Shown piece by piece: positions 18,286 through 26,728 of a stretch of DNA of 64,000 bases. A program made the position numbers and the translations under genes. Every line of letters starts with the position of its first letter. The stretch's first letter is position 1. A model generated the notes under the pieces. It was not told the DNA's origin and did not search any database. It saw only the letters and a program-made list of their open reading frames with translations. Origin of the DNA: Pannonibacter indicus (GTDB lineage Bacteria > Pseudomonadota > Alphaproteobacteria > Rhizobiales > Stappiaceae); NCBI RefSeq assembly GCF_001418225.1, contig NZ_LIPT01000003.1, forward strand, positions 372,001-436,000. The letters run 5' to 3'.

Positions 18286-18924
18286 ATGCTGCAAGTCGAA
18301 CGCATTTCCGCCCGTTCTGCCGCAGGCCGCGTGGCCACCTTTGCCGCGCTGGCGGGACTCCTTTCCGGCTGCATGTCATTCGGCGGCGGTGATTCCGCTG
18401 ATACGGGCGGTGCGCCGGCAGGCCCCAGCCTGACGCAGAAGATCGTCAGCGGCGGGCAGGGGCCGATCCAGGTGGACCCGCAGGCCTTCGAAAAGCAGCC
18501 CTACTGCCCGCCGATCGAGTTGCAGTCGGACACGTTCCTCATCACCAAATATGAGCGCGGCAAGGAGCATGACGCACGGGCGCTGCTCTATCAGGCCAAT
18601 CTTGAAGACTGGGCCCGCGAATGCCGCCGCGAAGGCGACCAGACCCGCATCAAGGTCGGCCTTGCCGGGCGCGTGACGCCGGGGCCCGCCTGGCCGGGCG
18701 GTGAAATCAAGCTGCCGGTGCGCGTTGCCATTATCCCGCAGGGCGTTTCGGACGCCGCCCCGGTGGTTTCTCAGCTTCTGTCCGTGTCCGTGACGGCGGC
18801 GGCAGGGGCTCCGGCCATAACCTGGTCGCTGGTCGAAGACTCCTTCGTGGTGCCGCGCGATGCCTCGCTCAAGATCGTCTTCGGCTTTGACGAAGGCGCA
18901 CCGCAGCGGACGAAGCGCCGCTGA
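18286..18924 (+). CDS. Putative outer-membrane or periplasmic lipoprotein
   Basis: 212 residues. The N-terminus AAGRVATFAALAGLLSGC has a lipobox (LSGC, Cys 29), so the mature protein should be lipid-anchored. The rest is soluble with one CPPIEL segment and a beta-rich body (IKVGLAGRVTPGP, KLPVRVAII, VPRDASLKIVFGFDE), resembling conserved alphaproteobacterial hypothetical lipoproteins. I do not recognise a functional domain. It sits upstream of the glycine-cleavage leader and is divergent from ispH. Confidence 0.75.
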   Translation: MLQVERISARSAAGRVATFAALAGLLSGCMSFGGGDSADTGGAPAGPSLTQKIVSGGQGPIQVDPQAFEKQPYCPPIELQSDTFLITKYERGKEHDARALLYQANLEDWARECRREGDQTRIKVGLAGRVTPGPAWPGGEIKLPVRVAIIPQGVSDAAPVVSQLLSVSVTAAAGAPAITWSLVEDSFVVPRDASLKIVFGFDEGAPQRTKRR

Positions 18925-18996
18925 GGCATTGCAGACGTTCTTAACCCTTGCCATCAAACGGGATGGGAATACCTATCCGTCTCAGGATGGCGGATA

Positions 18997-19025
18997 TTGA
19001 CAAGGGCAGGGCGGGAATAGACAAT
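18997..19025 (+). promoter_or_regulatory. Candidate sigma70-type promoter of the gcv operon
   Basis: TTGACA at 18997-19002, a 17-nt spacer and GACAAT at 19020-19025. Transcription would begin near 19032, about 75 nt before the first glycine aptamer. Confidence 0.55.
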
Positions 19026-19107
19026 CACACTGCTCATCTGGGTCGTGACAGGTGGGCGGAACGGTGGTGCCGGCATTTCATCTGGCAGGTGCCGCCGGTT
19101 CAAAAAG

Positions 19108-19334
19108 GCGACAGCGGGAGAGGCTGGAGAGGTGCCCTGCAGCAATGCAGGGATCTGAGACAGCGCCGAAGGAGCAACCGCCCCGGAAACTCTCAGGCAA
19201 AAGGACCGCTTCGCTTTGACGCTCTGGAAAGCAGGCCTCGCATGCTGATGCGTGAGGCCTCACCGAAGGAGTAACCTTCCGGCTGCCTCCGTGCGCCGGG
19301 CGGGAAATCTCTCAGGTACTCGGACAGAGGGGGT
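19108..19334 (+). promoter_or_regulatory. Tandem glycine riboswitch
   Basis: Two consecutive aptamer-like units precede gcvT. Unit 1 (about 19108-19214) contains CGGGAGAGGC, GCGCCGAAGGAGCAA and AAACTCTCAGGCAAAAGGAC. Unit 2 (about 19219-19334) contains GCTCTGGAAAGCAGG, CACCGAAGGAGTAA and AAATCTCTCAGGTAC, ending CGGACAGAGG. These are the conserved glycine-aptamer blocks, and the two-aptamer form usually activates glycine cleavage genes when glycine is high. The distance from unit 2 to the gcvT ATG is about 53 nt, leaving room for an expression platform acting on translation or transcription. Confidence 0.93.
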
Positions 19335-19387
19335 GCGGATGGGCCGTCACAGGTCTGTCCTTGCGCCACTGACGACGAGGACCCTTG

Positions 19388-20554
19388 ATGGCCACGACTG
19401 ATTCTGCGGCCGCCCCTGAGGCGGACCTGAAGCGTACCCCCCTTCATGACCTGCATGTGGCGCTTGGCGCCCGCATGGTGCCTTTCGCGGGCTATGAGAT
19501 GCCCGTGCAATATCCTGCCGGTATCCTGGCCGAACATCTCCACACCCGCGCCGCTGCCGGACTGTTCGACGTGTCCCATATGGGCCAGGCCTGGCTCATC
19601 GGCCCGGACCACGCCACCACCGCCCGTGCGCTGGAGGCTCTTGTGCCCTCCAACATGGTGGAACTGGGCCGCGGCAAGCAGCGCTACACGGTTCTGCTCA
19701 ACGCAGAAGGCGGCATTGTTGATGACCTGATGGTCACCCGCCCGGTGGCTGAAGAAGACGATGGCCGCCTGTTCCTGGTGGTCAATGCCTCGCGCAAGGA
19801 TGTGGACTATCCGCTGATCGATGCCGCGCTTCCCGAAGGTGTCCGCCTTGAAATCATCGAGGACCGCGCGCTGATCGCCGTGCAGGGGCCGGAAGCTGTT
19901 GCCGCTGTTGCCCAGCATGCGCCGGAGGCGGCGGACCTCGGCTTCATGAGTGCGGCCTGGATGGACTTCGACGGTATTCGCTGCCACGTGTCGCGCTCCG
20001 GTTATACCGGCGAGGACGGGGTGGAAATGTCCGTCCCCGCAGACGCTGCGGAAGCCATCGTCAAGGCGCTGCTGGCGGATGAGCGGGTGAAGCCGATTGG
20101 TCTTGGCGCGCGCGACAGCCTGCGCCTTGAAGCCGGGCTGTGCCTTTATGGCCATGATCTTGATGAGACCACCTCGCCGGTTGAGGCCGGCATCACCTTC
20201 ATCCTGCAGAAGCGCCGCCGCGACGAAGGCGGCTTCCCCGGCGCCGCCCGTGTTCAGGGCGAACTCGCCGCAGGTCCGGCCCGCAAGCGCGTCGGCCTGA
20301 AGCTGGAAGGCCGTGCGCCAGCACGTGAGGGCGCGGAAATCCGCGTGCCCGGCGGCAGCGAGGCCATCGGCACCGTCACCTCCGGCGGCTTTGCCCCGAC
20401 CCTCGGCCAGCCCATCGCCATGGGCTATGTTGCCGCTGCCCATTCCGCCCCAGGCACGAAGCTCGCACTCATCGTGCGCGGCAAGGAGCTGGAAGCCACC
20501 GTCACCACGATGCCTTTCGTGGAGCACCGTTACGTGCGCGCCGCCAAGGTGTGA
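19388..20554 (+). CDS. gcvT: Glycine cleavage system T protein (aminomethyltransferase)
   Basis: 388 residues from the ATG at 19388 (a TTG codon sits directly before it). GcvT features are LHDLHVALGARMVPFAGYEMPVQYP, FDVSHMGQ, the folate-site RDSLRLEAGLCLYGHDLDE and GGFAPTLGQPIAMGYV. It transfers the methylene group from the lipoyl-bound aminomethyl of GcvH to tetrahydrofolate, releasing ammonia. First gene of the riboswitch-controlled operon. Confidence 0.96.
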   Translation: MATTDSAAAPEADLKRTPLHDLHVALGARMVPFAGYEMPVQYPAGILAEHLHTRAAAGLFDVSHMGQAWLIGPDHATTARALEALVPSNMVELGRGKQRYTVLLNAEGGIVDDLMVTRPVAEEDDGRLFLVVNASRKDVDYPLIDAALPEGVRLEIIEDRALIAVQGPEAVAAVAQHAPEAADLGFMSAAWMDFDGIRCHVSRSGYTGEDGVEMSVPADAAEAIVKALLADERVKPIGLGARDSLRLEAGLCLYGHDLDETTSPVEAGITFILQKRRRDEGGFPGAARVQGELAAGPARKRVGLKLEGRAPAREGAEIRVPGGSEAIGTVTSGGFAPTLGQPIAMGYVAAAHSAPGTKLALIVRGKELEATVTTMPFVEHRYVRAAKV

Positions 20555-20596
20555 ACCGTTCAGAAACAGAAGATCATCCAGTCTGGAGACCAGAGA

Positions 20597-20968
20597 ATGA
20601 CGACCTATTACTCCAAGGATCATGAATGGGTTGCCGTGTCCGGTGGCATCGCCACCGTCGGCATCACCACCTATGCCCAGAGCCAGCTTGGCGATGTGGT
20701 CTATGTGGAACTGCCGGATGTTGGCCGCACCGTCTCGCAGGGCGATGACGCCGCCGTGGTGGAATCGGTGAAGGCCGCCAGCGAGGTCTATGCCCCGGTC
20801 AGCGGTGAGGTAACCGAGGTCAACAATGCCCTCACGGACAGCCCGGCCTTGGTGAACGAAGATCCGGAAGGGGCGGCCTGGTTCATGAAGCTGCGTATCT
20901 CCAACGAGGGCGAGCTGGCAGAGCTGATGGACGAGGCGGCCTACAAGGCCTACGTGGAAACGCTCTGA
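20597..20968 (+). CDS. gcvH: Glycine cleavage system H protein
   Basis: 123 residues. The lipoylated lysine is K59 in [25 protein letters not shown] and GIT-x-YAQSQLGD at the N-terminus and [13 protein letters not shown] are also family hallmarks. H protein shuttles the aminomethyl group between the P, T and L proteins. It lies 42 bp after gcvT and 3 bp before the OsmC gene. Confidence 0.97.
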   Translation: MTTYYSKDHEWVAVSGGIATVGITTYAQSQLGDVVYVELPDVGRTVSQGDDAAVVESVKAASEVYAPVSGEVTEVNNALTDSPALVNEDPEGAAWFMKLRISNEGELAELMDEAAYKAYVETL

Positions 20969-20971
20969 TCC

Positions 20972-21475
20972 ATGCCCGGCCATCTTTACACCGCCGAAGT
21001 GATCTGGCGCCGCGAGGGTGAGTTCCGCACTGGACGCTACTCCCGCGGCCATACCTGGCGCTTTGACGGCGGTGTGGAGGTGCCAGCCTCTGCCTCGCCC
21101 ACCGTCGTGCCGCTGCCCCATTCGGTGCCCGAAGCCGTGGATCCGGAAGAGGCCTTCGCGGCCGCCATCTCCTCCTGCCACATGATGACCTTCCTTGATC
21201 TGGCCCGCCGTGACGGGCTGCTGATCGAGGCCTACGAGGACAGGGCAGAGGCGGAAATGAGCCGCACTGCGCCGGGGCGCATGGGCATCACCCGTGTCAC
21301 CCTGCGCCCCGTGATGGCCATCATCGCGGACAGCCAGCCAGACCCGGCCCGGCTCGCCGAACTGCACGAGAAGGCGCATGAGATGTGCTTCATCGCCAAC
21401 TCGGTGAAATGTGAAATCGTCGTGGCGCCCGGCCCGGTGCGCCTCGTTGCTCCGCAACCGCATGAAGGGACGTAA
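20972..21475 (+). CDS. OsmC family protein
   Basis: 167 residues. The family pattern [22 protein letters not shown] contains the redox-active Cys 69, and the second conserved cysteine region is [14 protein letters not shown] near the C-terminus. OsmC/Ohr proteins reduce organic hydroperoxides using the two cysteines. The gene sits between gcvH (3-bp gap) and gcvPA (5-bp gap), so it should be expressed with the glycine cleavage system and under the same glycine riboswitch. A role protecting lipoyl or thiol groups is an inference only. Confidence 0.9.
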   Translation: MPGHLYTAEVIWRREGEFRTGRYSRGHTWRFDGGVEVPASASPTVVPLPHSVPEAVDPEEAFAAAISSCHMMTFLDLARRDGLLIEAYEDRAEAEMSRTAPGRMGITRVTLRPVMAIIADSQPDPARLAELHEKAHEMCFIANSVKCEIVVAPGPVRLVAPQPHEGT

Positions 21476-21480
21476 ACCCG

Positions 21481-22827
21481 ATGCGTTATCTGCCGCTTTC
21501 CGACACTGACCGCGCCGACATGCTGGCGCGCGTCGGCGTGTCATCCATCGATGAGCTGTTCGCCGATATCCCGGAAGCCGCCCGCCTCAAGGGCCTCGTC
21601 GACCTGCCCAGGCGCAAGTCCGAGATCGAGGTGGAGCGCCACCTGAACCGAATGGCCGGCAAGAATGTCGCTGCCGGTTCCGTGCCCTTCTTTGTGGGGG
21701 CAGGCGCCTACCGCCATCACGTTCCGGCAACGGTGGATCACCTGATCCAGCGCTCCGAATTCCTCACCTCCTACACGCCGTATCAGCCGGAAATCACGCA
21801 AGGCACCCTGCAGTATCTGTTCGAGTTCCAGACGCAGGTCGCCCGCCTCACCGGCATGGAAGTGGCCAACGCCTCCATGTATGACGGCTCCACCGGTACC
21901 GGCGAAGCCGTGCTGATGGCCCACCGCGTCACCCGACGCAACAAAGCGGTTCTCTCCGGCGGGCTGCATCCGCAGTACCGCGCCGTGGTTGAGGGCCTGT
22001 CGAACCTCTCCGGCGACAAGGTTGAAGTACTTCCCGCCGATCCGATGGGCACCGAGGACATTCTGGCGGCCATCGACGGCGAGACGTCCTGCGTCGTTGT
22101 GCAGTCGCCGTCCTTCTACGGCCAGATCATCGACCTGAAGCCGATTGCCGAGAAGGCTCACGCCCATGGCGCGCTGCTGATCGCCGTCTTCACCGAAGTG
22201 GTGTCGCTGGGGCTTATCGAGCCGGCTGGTACGCAGGGCGCTGATATCGTCGTCGGCGAAGGCCAGTCCATCGGCAATGGCCTCAATTTCGGCGGACCTT
22301 ACGTTGGCCTCTTCGCCACCAAGCAGAAATACATGCGGCAGATGCCGGGGCGCCTGTGCGGCGAGACCGTGGATGCGGAAGGCAAGCGCGGCTTCGTGCT
22401 GACGCTCTCCACCCGCGAGCAGCACATCCGCCGCGAAAAGGCGACGTCGAACATCTGCACCAACTCCGGCCTTTGCGCGCTGGCCTTCACCATCCACATG
22501 ACGCTGCTGGGCGAAGCCGGGCTGACGCGCCTGGCCCGGATCAACCACGCCAATGCGGTGAAGCTGAAGAAGCTGCTGGCCGCCGTCCCGGGCGTCGAAG
22601 TGCTGAACAAGGCCTATTTCAACGAGTTCACCGTCACCCTGCCCAAGGTGGCGGATCAGGTTGTCGAGGCGCTCGCCGAACGGGGCATCCTCGCCGGTGT
22701 GCCGGTGTCGCGGCTGGAGCCGCGCAACAAGGACCTTGCGAACCTTCTCGTTGTCGCCTCGACCGAAATCAACACCGATGAAGACCGCGCTGCCTTCGCA
22801 ACCGCGCTCAAGGAGGTGCTGGCATGA
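21481..22827 (+). CDS. gcvPA: Glycine dehydrogenase (decarboxylating) subunit 1
   Basis: 448 residues, the length of the N-terminal half of glycine decarboxylase in organisms with a split P protein. It begins [15 protein letters not shown] and has [39 protein letters not shown] and [14 protein letters not shown], all diagnostic. The subunit forms the PLP enzyme with GcvPB and lacks the PLP lysine itself. Its stop overlaps the gcvPB start by 4 bp (ATGA). Confidence 0.96.
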   Translation: MRYLPLSDTDRADMLARVGVSSIDELFADIPEAARLKGLVDLPRRKSEIEVERHLNRMAGKNVAAGSVPFFVGAGAYRHHVPATVDHLIQRSEFLTSYTPYQPEITQGTLQYLFEFQTQVARLTGMEVANASMYDGSTGTGEAVLMAHRVTRRNKAVLSGGLHPQYRAVVEGLSNLSGDKVEVLPADPMGTEDILAAIDGETSCVVVQSPSFYGQIIDLKPIAEKAHAHGALLIAVFTEVVSLGLIEPAGTQGADIVVGEGQSIGNGLNFGGPYVGLFATKQKYMRQMPGRLCGETVDAEGKRGFVLTLSTREQHIRREKATSNICTNSGLCALAFTIHMTLLGEAGLTRLARINHANAVKLKKLLAAVPGVEVLNKAYFNEFTVTLPKVADQVVEALAERGILAGVPVSRLEPRNKDLANLLVVASTEINTDEDRAAFATALKEVLA

Positions 22828-24416
22828 GCATGAACACTCAGGGACGCCCGACCGCTGCGGGCGATGCGGGCGCGGCATTCCGGCCCAGGACCTTCACCGG
22901 CAACCGTGCGCTCGACATGGAAGAGCCGCTGCTGTTCGAGATCGGCCGCCTCGATGTGACGGGCGTTGATCTGGACGAGCCGGAGGCTTTCGAGGCGGAG
23001 CTGGGCACCCACGCCCGCACGTCCAAGATCGGCCTGCCGGGCCTTTCCGAACCGGAGACGATGCGCCATTATGTGCGCCTGTCGCGCAACAATTACGCCA
23101 TCGACAGCGGGCTTTATCCGCTCGGCTCCTGCACCATGAAGCACAACCCGCGCCTCAACGAAAAGATGGCGCGCGTGCCGGGCTTCGGTGACATCCACCC
23201 GCTGCAGCCGCTGTCCACCGTCAAGGGGGCTGTGGAACTCATCTCCGAGCTGGGCGACTGGCTGATGGAACTGACCGGCACCACCGCCGTGGCCATGAGC
23301 CCGAAGGCCGGCGCCCATGGCGAGCAGTGCGGCATGATGGCAATCAAGGCCGCGCATATCGCTGCGGGGCGTGATCCGAAGATCGTGCTGGTGCCGGAAA
23401 GTGCCCATGGCACCAACCCGGCCACCGCTGCGCTCCTCGGCTTCAAGGTCGTTGCCATCGACGCCAAGGACGACGGCACGGTGGATCTGGCCTCGGTGAA
23501 GAAGGCGATTGCGGAGAATGACGGCAACATCGCCGCCATCATGCTGACCAATCCGAACACCTGCGGGCTGTTCGAGCGGGACATCATGGAGATTGCCGCC
23601 GCCATCCACGCCGCCAATGCCTATTTCTACTGTGACGGCGCCAACTTCAACGCCATCGTCGGCAAGGCGCGGCCGGGGGATCTGGGCATCGACGCGATGC
23701 ACATCAACCTGCACAAGACCTTCTCCACCCCGCATGGTGGCGGCGGACCGGGCTCCGGCCCGGTGGTTCTGTCGGACCGTCTTGCTCCGTTCGCGCCGCT
23801 GCCGTTTGTCCGCAAGTCGGACAGCGGGCTGGAGCTGGTGGAAACGGAAGCTGACCTCAAGGATGGCGAGAAGCCGTTCGGCCGCATGACGGCCTTCCAC
23901 GGCCAGATGGGCATGTTTGTCCGGGCGCTGACCTACATGCTGAGCCACGGCTCGGACGGTTTGCGCCAGGCCTCCGAAGATGCGGTGCTGAACGCGAACT
24001 ATGTCCGCGTTGGCCTGCAGGATCTGATGAGCCTGCCCTTCGGCGAGCGCCCCTGCATGCATGAAGTGCTGTTCGATGACAGCTTCCTCAAGGACACGGG
24101 CGTCACCACCCTCGACTTCGCCAAGGCGATGATCGACGAGGGCTATCACCCGATGACCATGTATTTCCCGCTTGTTGTCCATGGGGCGATGCTGATCGAG
24201 CCGACCGAGTCCGAAAGCCGGGCTTCGCTCGACCTGTTCGTCGCCACGCTGCGGGATCTCGTGATGTCCGCCAAGCGCGGTGAGACGGAGCGCTTCACCG
24301 GTGCGCCGTATCTTGCCCCGCGCCGCCGCCTTGATGAAACCCGCGCGGCCCGCAGCCCGGTTCTCACCTGGAGCGAACCGGCCCCGGCCAGCGTCACCCC
24401 GGCTGCGGCGGAGTAA
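22824..24416 (+). CDS. gcvPB: Glycine dehydrogenase (decarboxylating) subunit 2
   Basis: 530 residues. It carries the PLP-binding lysine in [18 protein letters not shown], together with [13 protein letters not shown] and [18 protein letters not shown]. With GcvPA it decarboxylates glycine and transfers the aminomethyl group to GcvH. The N-terminal 35 residues are longer and less conserved than in thermophile orthologs. The start overlaps the gcvPA stop, and a strong terminator follows 25 bp after the stop, closing the operon. Confidence 0.96.
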   Translation: MSMNTQGRPTAAGDAGAAFRPRTFTGNRALDMEEPLLFEIGRLDVTGVDLDEPEAFEAELGTHARTSKIGLPGLSEPETMRHYVRLSRNNYAIDSGLYPLGSCTMKHNPRLNEKMARVPGFGDIHPLQPLSTVKGAVELISELGDWLMELTGTTAVAMSPKAGAHGEQCGMMAIKAAHIAAGRDPKIVLVPESAHGTNPATAALLGFKVVAIDAKDDGTVDLASVKKAIAENDGNIAAIMLTNPNTCGLFERDIMEIAAAIHAANAYFYCDGANFNAIVGKARPGDLGIDAMHINLHKTFSTPHGGGGPGSGPVVLSDRLAPFAPLPFVRKSDSGLELVETEADLKDGEKPFGRMTAFHGQMGMFVRALTYMLSHGSDGLRQASEDAVLNANYVRVGLQDLMSLPFGERPCMHEVLFDDSFLKDTGVTTLDFAKAMIDEGYHPMTMYFPLVVHGAMLIEPTESESRASLDLFVATLRDLVMSAKRGETERFTGAPYLAPRRRLDETRAARSPVLTWSEPAPASVTPAAAE

Positions 24417-24441
24417 GCAAGCTGTCAGCCTGACTGGATCC

Positions 24442-24473
24442 AAGGCCCGGCGTCACTGCCGGGCCTTTTTCTT
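24442..24473 (+). terminator. Rho-independent terminator of the gcv operon
   Basis: Perfect 10-bp stem AAGGCCCGGC / GCCGGGCCTT with a 6-nt loop followed by TTTCTTG. Confidence 0.88.
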
Positions 24474-24560
24474 GCTGCCTTGCGCTTCTGCGCAAATTTC
24501 ACGGGATTAAAGTATTGATGCTTCCATGCGTTGTGGGCGCTTTGCCGGGGCTGGGAGGAC

Positions 24561-25016
24561 ATGGCGGGCGCAGGCGATGCCAGGTCAGGTATGGTTCATC
24601 AGTTCAAGAATCCGGCCGGGGAAGCGGCGGAGCTTTACGGCAATGCCGGGGATCTGGGGGCGCCGGGTTACGGTTGCGGGCGAGTTTCTGAGCTTCCCAG
24701 GAACGGGCTGCGCCATTCATCCGCTCGTCATTTCCATGATGCCGGGGAGGTAACGGGCTGGCATCAGCACCATTGTCCGGTCTTCTGCTATGTGCTGGAG
24801 GGAGAGATTACGGTCACCTATCAGGGGGGACAGACGCGCCTCTTCCGCCAAGGCGAGTGCATGGTGGACGTCATGCGTGTGACACATCAGGGCGAAAACA
24901 CGGGCCAGAGCCTGACCCGTATTCTCACTGTCTTTCTCAATGGCGATGGCCTTCCGGAAAAGGCCGCCTTGCCGGAACCTGACGAGCTGAAGCACAGTTC
25001 ACCGGCTCCCTTCTGA
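24561..25016 (+). CDS. Cupin-domain protein, apparent frameshift in the N-terminal half
   Basis: From about 24751 this frame encodes a clear small cupin: EVTGWHQHHCPVFCYVLEGEITVTY, then FRQGECMVDV and THQGENTGQSLTRILTVFL. The residues before it are not cupin-like in this frame. In the neighbouring frame (ATG at 24526, stop at 24753) the segment FLSFPGTGCAIHPLVISMMPG fits the strand that normally precedes GWHQH in such cupins. The two frames would join if one base were added at about 24741-24750, in a G-rich stretch. So the gene is probably frameshifted, either genuinely or by sequence error. The start used here is therefore uncertain (24526, 24561 or 24591). Substrate unknown. Confidence 0.6.
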   Translation: MAGAGDARSGMVHQFKNPAGEAAELYGNAGDLGAPGYGCGRVSELPRNGLRHSSARHFHDAGEVTGWHQHHCPVFCYVLEGEITVTYQGGQTRLFRQGECMVDVMRVTHQGENTGQSLTRILTVFLNGDGLPEKAALPEPDELKHSSPAPF

Positions 25017-25018
25017 TC

Positions 25019-25100
25019 TCATGCCAAGGCTCTGAGATGCTGACGCATCACGCCTTGAAGATGCTCAAGCCCTTCATGGCGCAGCCATGCCGCTTGACAG
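25019..25100 (-). repeat. Dispersed two-hairpin repeat, copy B
   Basis: The small-hairpin core CCAAGGCTCTGAGATGCTGA and onward matches the other copies; the large-hairpin part is replaced by a divergent imperfect palindrome (TTCATGGCGCAGCCATG). This is the only copy not between convergent genes. Its end supplies the TTGACA used as a possible -35 for the tyrS leader. Confidence 0.6.
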
Positions 25101-25123
25101 ACGGGATGGTTCCGGGGCATCTA
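25094..25123 (+). promoter_or_regulatory. Candidate promoter of the tyrS leader
   Basis: TTGACA at 25094-25099 with a weak -10 (GCATCT or CATCTA) 17-18 nt downstream. If used, transcription would begin at or next to the leader-peptide ATG at 25131, giving a leaderless transcript. That fits the absence of a ribosome site there. Confidence 0.4.
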
Positions 25124-25130
25124 TCCTGCG

Positions 25131-25196
25131 ATGATCAAGACTGCCGCCACCTTTGTGTATTTTTATTACGTCACCTCCATACCGGCGGCTGCGTAG
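25131..25196 (+). CDS. Putative aromatic-codon leader peptide of tyrS
   Basis: A 21-codon open frame beginning MIKTAA, with the core TFVYFYYVT and ending in Ala-Ala-Ala then TAG. Codons 8-13 are Phe-Val-Tyr-Phe-Tyr-Tyr, a density of tyrosine codons unlikely by chance just ahead of a tyrosyl-tRNA synthetase gene. There is no Shine-Dalgarno, but a -35-like TTGACA about 32 bp upstream would allow a leaderless start, as known for trpL in Sinorhizobium. It is too short to be a functional protein; its translation probably senses charged tRNA-Tyr. Confidence 0.75.
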   Translation: MIKTAATFVYFYYVTSIPAAA

Positions 25197-25250
25197 GATC
25201 TTGCTCATTTGATCAAACCCGAAAAAGCCGCCGCGTCAGGCGGCTTTTTG
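25143..25250 (+). promoter_or_regulatory. Transcription attenuator of tyrS
   Basis: Four mutually complementary segments alternate: GCCGCC (25143-25148), GGCGGC (25184-25189), GCCGCC (25227-25232) and GGCGGC (25239-25244), the last followed by TTTTTGGTTTT. Pairing 3:4 gives a terminator (GCCGCC-GCGTCA-GGCGGC plus T-run) and pairing 2:3 gives an antiterminator. Segment 1 lies in leader codons 5-6, the Tyr codons fall between 1 and 2, and segment 2 is just before the leader stop. Stalling at Tyr codons would mask segment 1 and free segment 2 to block the terminator. This is the classical amino-acid attenuator geometry. Confidence 0.78.
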
Positions 25251-25299
25251 GTTTTCAAAGGCTCTCCTGACAGGGGCAAACTCCCGAAGGAAGCCGCAA

Positions 25300-26577
25300 G
25301 TGACCCAGCATATGATCGAGGCCGGAAAACCGGCCAGCCCGCTCAAATCCGAAGCTCTGCAGGTGTTGTTCGAGCGCGGGCTCGTCAACCAGACCACGGA
25401 ACTGGAGGCGCTGGATGCGCGCCTCGCAGAGGGGCCTGTCACAGTCTATGCCGGTTTTGATGCCACGGCCGCCAGCCTGCATGTCGGCCATCTGATGCCG
25501 CTGATGACCATGCGCTGGCTGCAGAAACTCGGCCACCGGCCCATCATCGTTCTGGGCGGTGGCACCAGCCAGGTGGGTGATCCCAGCTTCCGCAATGAGG
25601 CCCGTCCTATCCTCGAAAAGCAGCAGATTGCCGCCAACATCGCCGGCATCCGCCGCTCGGTGGAGACGCTGATCGACTTCTCCGGCGCGGAAGGCGCGCT
25701 GCTGGTGGACAATGCCGACTGGCTGACGGAAGTGAAGTTCCTCGAATTCCTGCGCGATTACGGCAGCCATTTCACAGTGAACCGCATGATGACCTTCGAC
25801 AGCGTCAAGTCGCGGCTTGAGGCGCAGATGCCGCTGACCGTGCTGGAATTCTGCTACATGATGCTGCAGGCGGTGGATTTCCTGGAACTCTCACGCCGCC
25901 ATGGCTGCAGCTTGCAGGTCGGCGGTTCGGACCAGTGGGGCAACATCATCAACGGCGTCGAGCTTGGCCGCCGCGACGGGCGCAAGCTGCATGGGCTGAC
26001 CGTGCCGCTGGTGACCACGGCGAGCGGGGCCAAGATGGGCAAGACGGCGGCCGGTGCCGTGTGGCTGCATCCGGAGCATCTGTCGCCTTTCGGCTTCTGG
26101 CAGTTCTGGCGCAACACGGCAGATGCGGACGTGCCGCGCTTCCTGCGGCTTTTCACCGAGCTGCCCCTGAGCGAGGTGGAGCGCCTGTCCGATCTGCAAG
26201 GCGCCGAACTCAACGAGGTGAAGAAGCTGCTGGCGACCCACGTCACCGGCATCGTCCACGGTGCCGATGCTGCCCGCCACGCGCTGGAGCAGGGCGATGC
26301 GCTGTTCTCCGGTGACGAGATGAGCGCCGAGCCGACCCACACTCTGCCGCTCGCCATGCTGGCGCAGGATCTGGGCTTGCTGGAGCTGCTGGTTGCCACG
26401 GGCTTTGCCGCCTCCAACAGCGACGCCCGGCGTCTGGTTGAGGGCGGCGGCGTGCGTCTCAACGGCAATGTCGCCGACGATCCGCGCCGCCGCATTTCCA
26501 GCGGAGATCTGGGCGCCAACGACCGCCTGACCCTCGCCGCCGGCAAACGACGCAAGGCGCTGGTGGCGTTTGGGTGA
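25300..26577 (+). CDS. tyrS: Tyrosyl-tRNA synthetase
   Basis: 425 residues from a GTG with AAGGA about 8 nt upstream. Class I signatures are HVGHL (HIGH-like, after YAGFDATAASL) and KMGKT (KMSKS-like); the Tyr-binding QVGGSDQWGNI is present, and the C-terminus has an S4-like RNA-binding domain (SNSDARRLVEGGGVRLNG). It charges tRNA-Tyr. Expression appears controlled by the attenuator immediately upstream. The product has no transmembrane or extra domain. Confidence 0.97.
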   Translation: MTQHMIEAGKPASPLKSEALQVLFERGLVNQTTELEALDARLAEGPVTVYAGFDATAASLHVGHLMPLMTMRWLQKLGHRPIIVLGGGTSQVGDPSFRNEARPILEKQQIAANIAGIRRSVETLIDFSGAEGALLVDNADWLTEVKFLEFLRDYGSHFTVNRMMTFDSVKSRLEAQMPLTVLEFCYMMLQAVDFLELSRRHGCSLQVGGSDQWGNIINGVELGRRDGRKLHGLTVPLVTTASGAKMGKTAAGAVWLHPEHLSPFGFWQFWRNTADADVPRFLRLFTELPLSEVERLSDLQGAELNEVKKLLATHVTGIVHGADAARHALEQGDALFSGDEMSAEPTHTLPLAMLAQDLGLLELLVATGFAASNSDARRLVEGGGVRLNGNVADDPRRRISSGDLGANDRLTLAAGKRRKALVAFG

Positions 26578-26692
26578 GGATATACCAACTCCCGATAAGT
26601 TTGACTTATCGGGAGTTGGTCAAGTCCGTGCGGCGCTTGAGCCATTTCAAGGCGTGATGCGTCAGCATCTCAGCGCCTTGGCATTGGCGGCG
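26578..26692 (+). repeat. Dispersed two-hairpin repeat, copy C (best preserved)
   Basis: Begins directly after the tyrS stop. A perfect 17-bp inverted repeat with arms ACCAACTCCCGATAAGT / ACTTATCGGGAGTTGGT and loop TTG spans 26584-26620. It is followed by the shared tail with GTGCGGCGCTTGAGCC and the small hairpin GATGC-GTCA-GCATC at about 26654-26669. It is placed between the convergent tyrS and orphan genes. Confidence 0.85.
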
Positions 26693-26728
26693 AGGCGGCG
26701 GGCCACAATCCGCCGCCTGCCATATCCA

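Noticed and set aside
19193-21544. 783-codon minus-strand open frame opposite gcvT-gcvH-osmC
   Set aside because: Antisense to three recognised genes and the riboswitch, and without any domain or ribosome site.
25222-25250. Ordinary terminator of the upstream cupin gene
   Set aside because: It lies about 200 bp past the cupin stop, directly after the aromatic leader peptide, and shares complementary segments with it, which fits an attenuator better.
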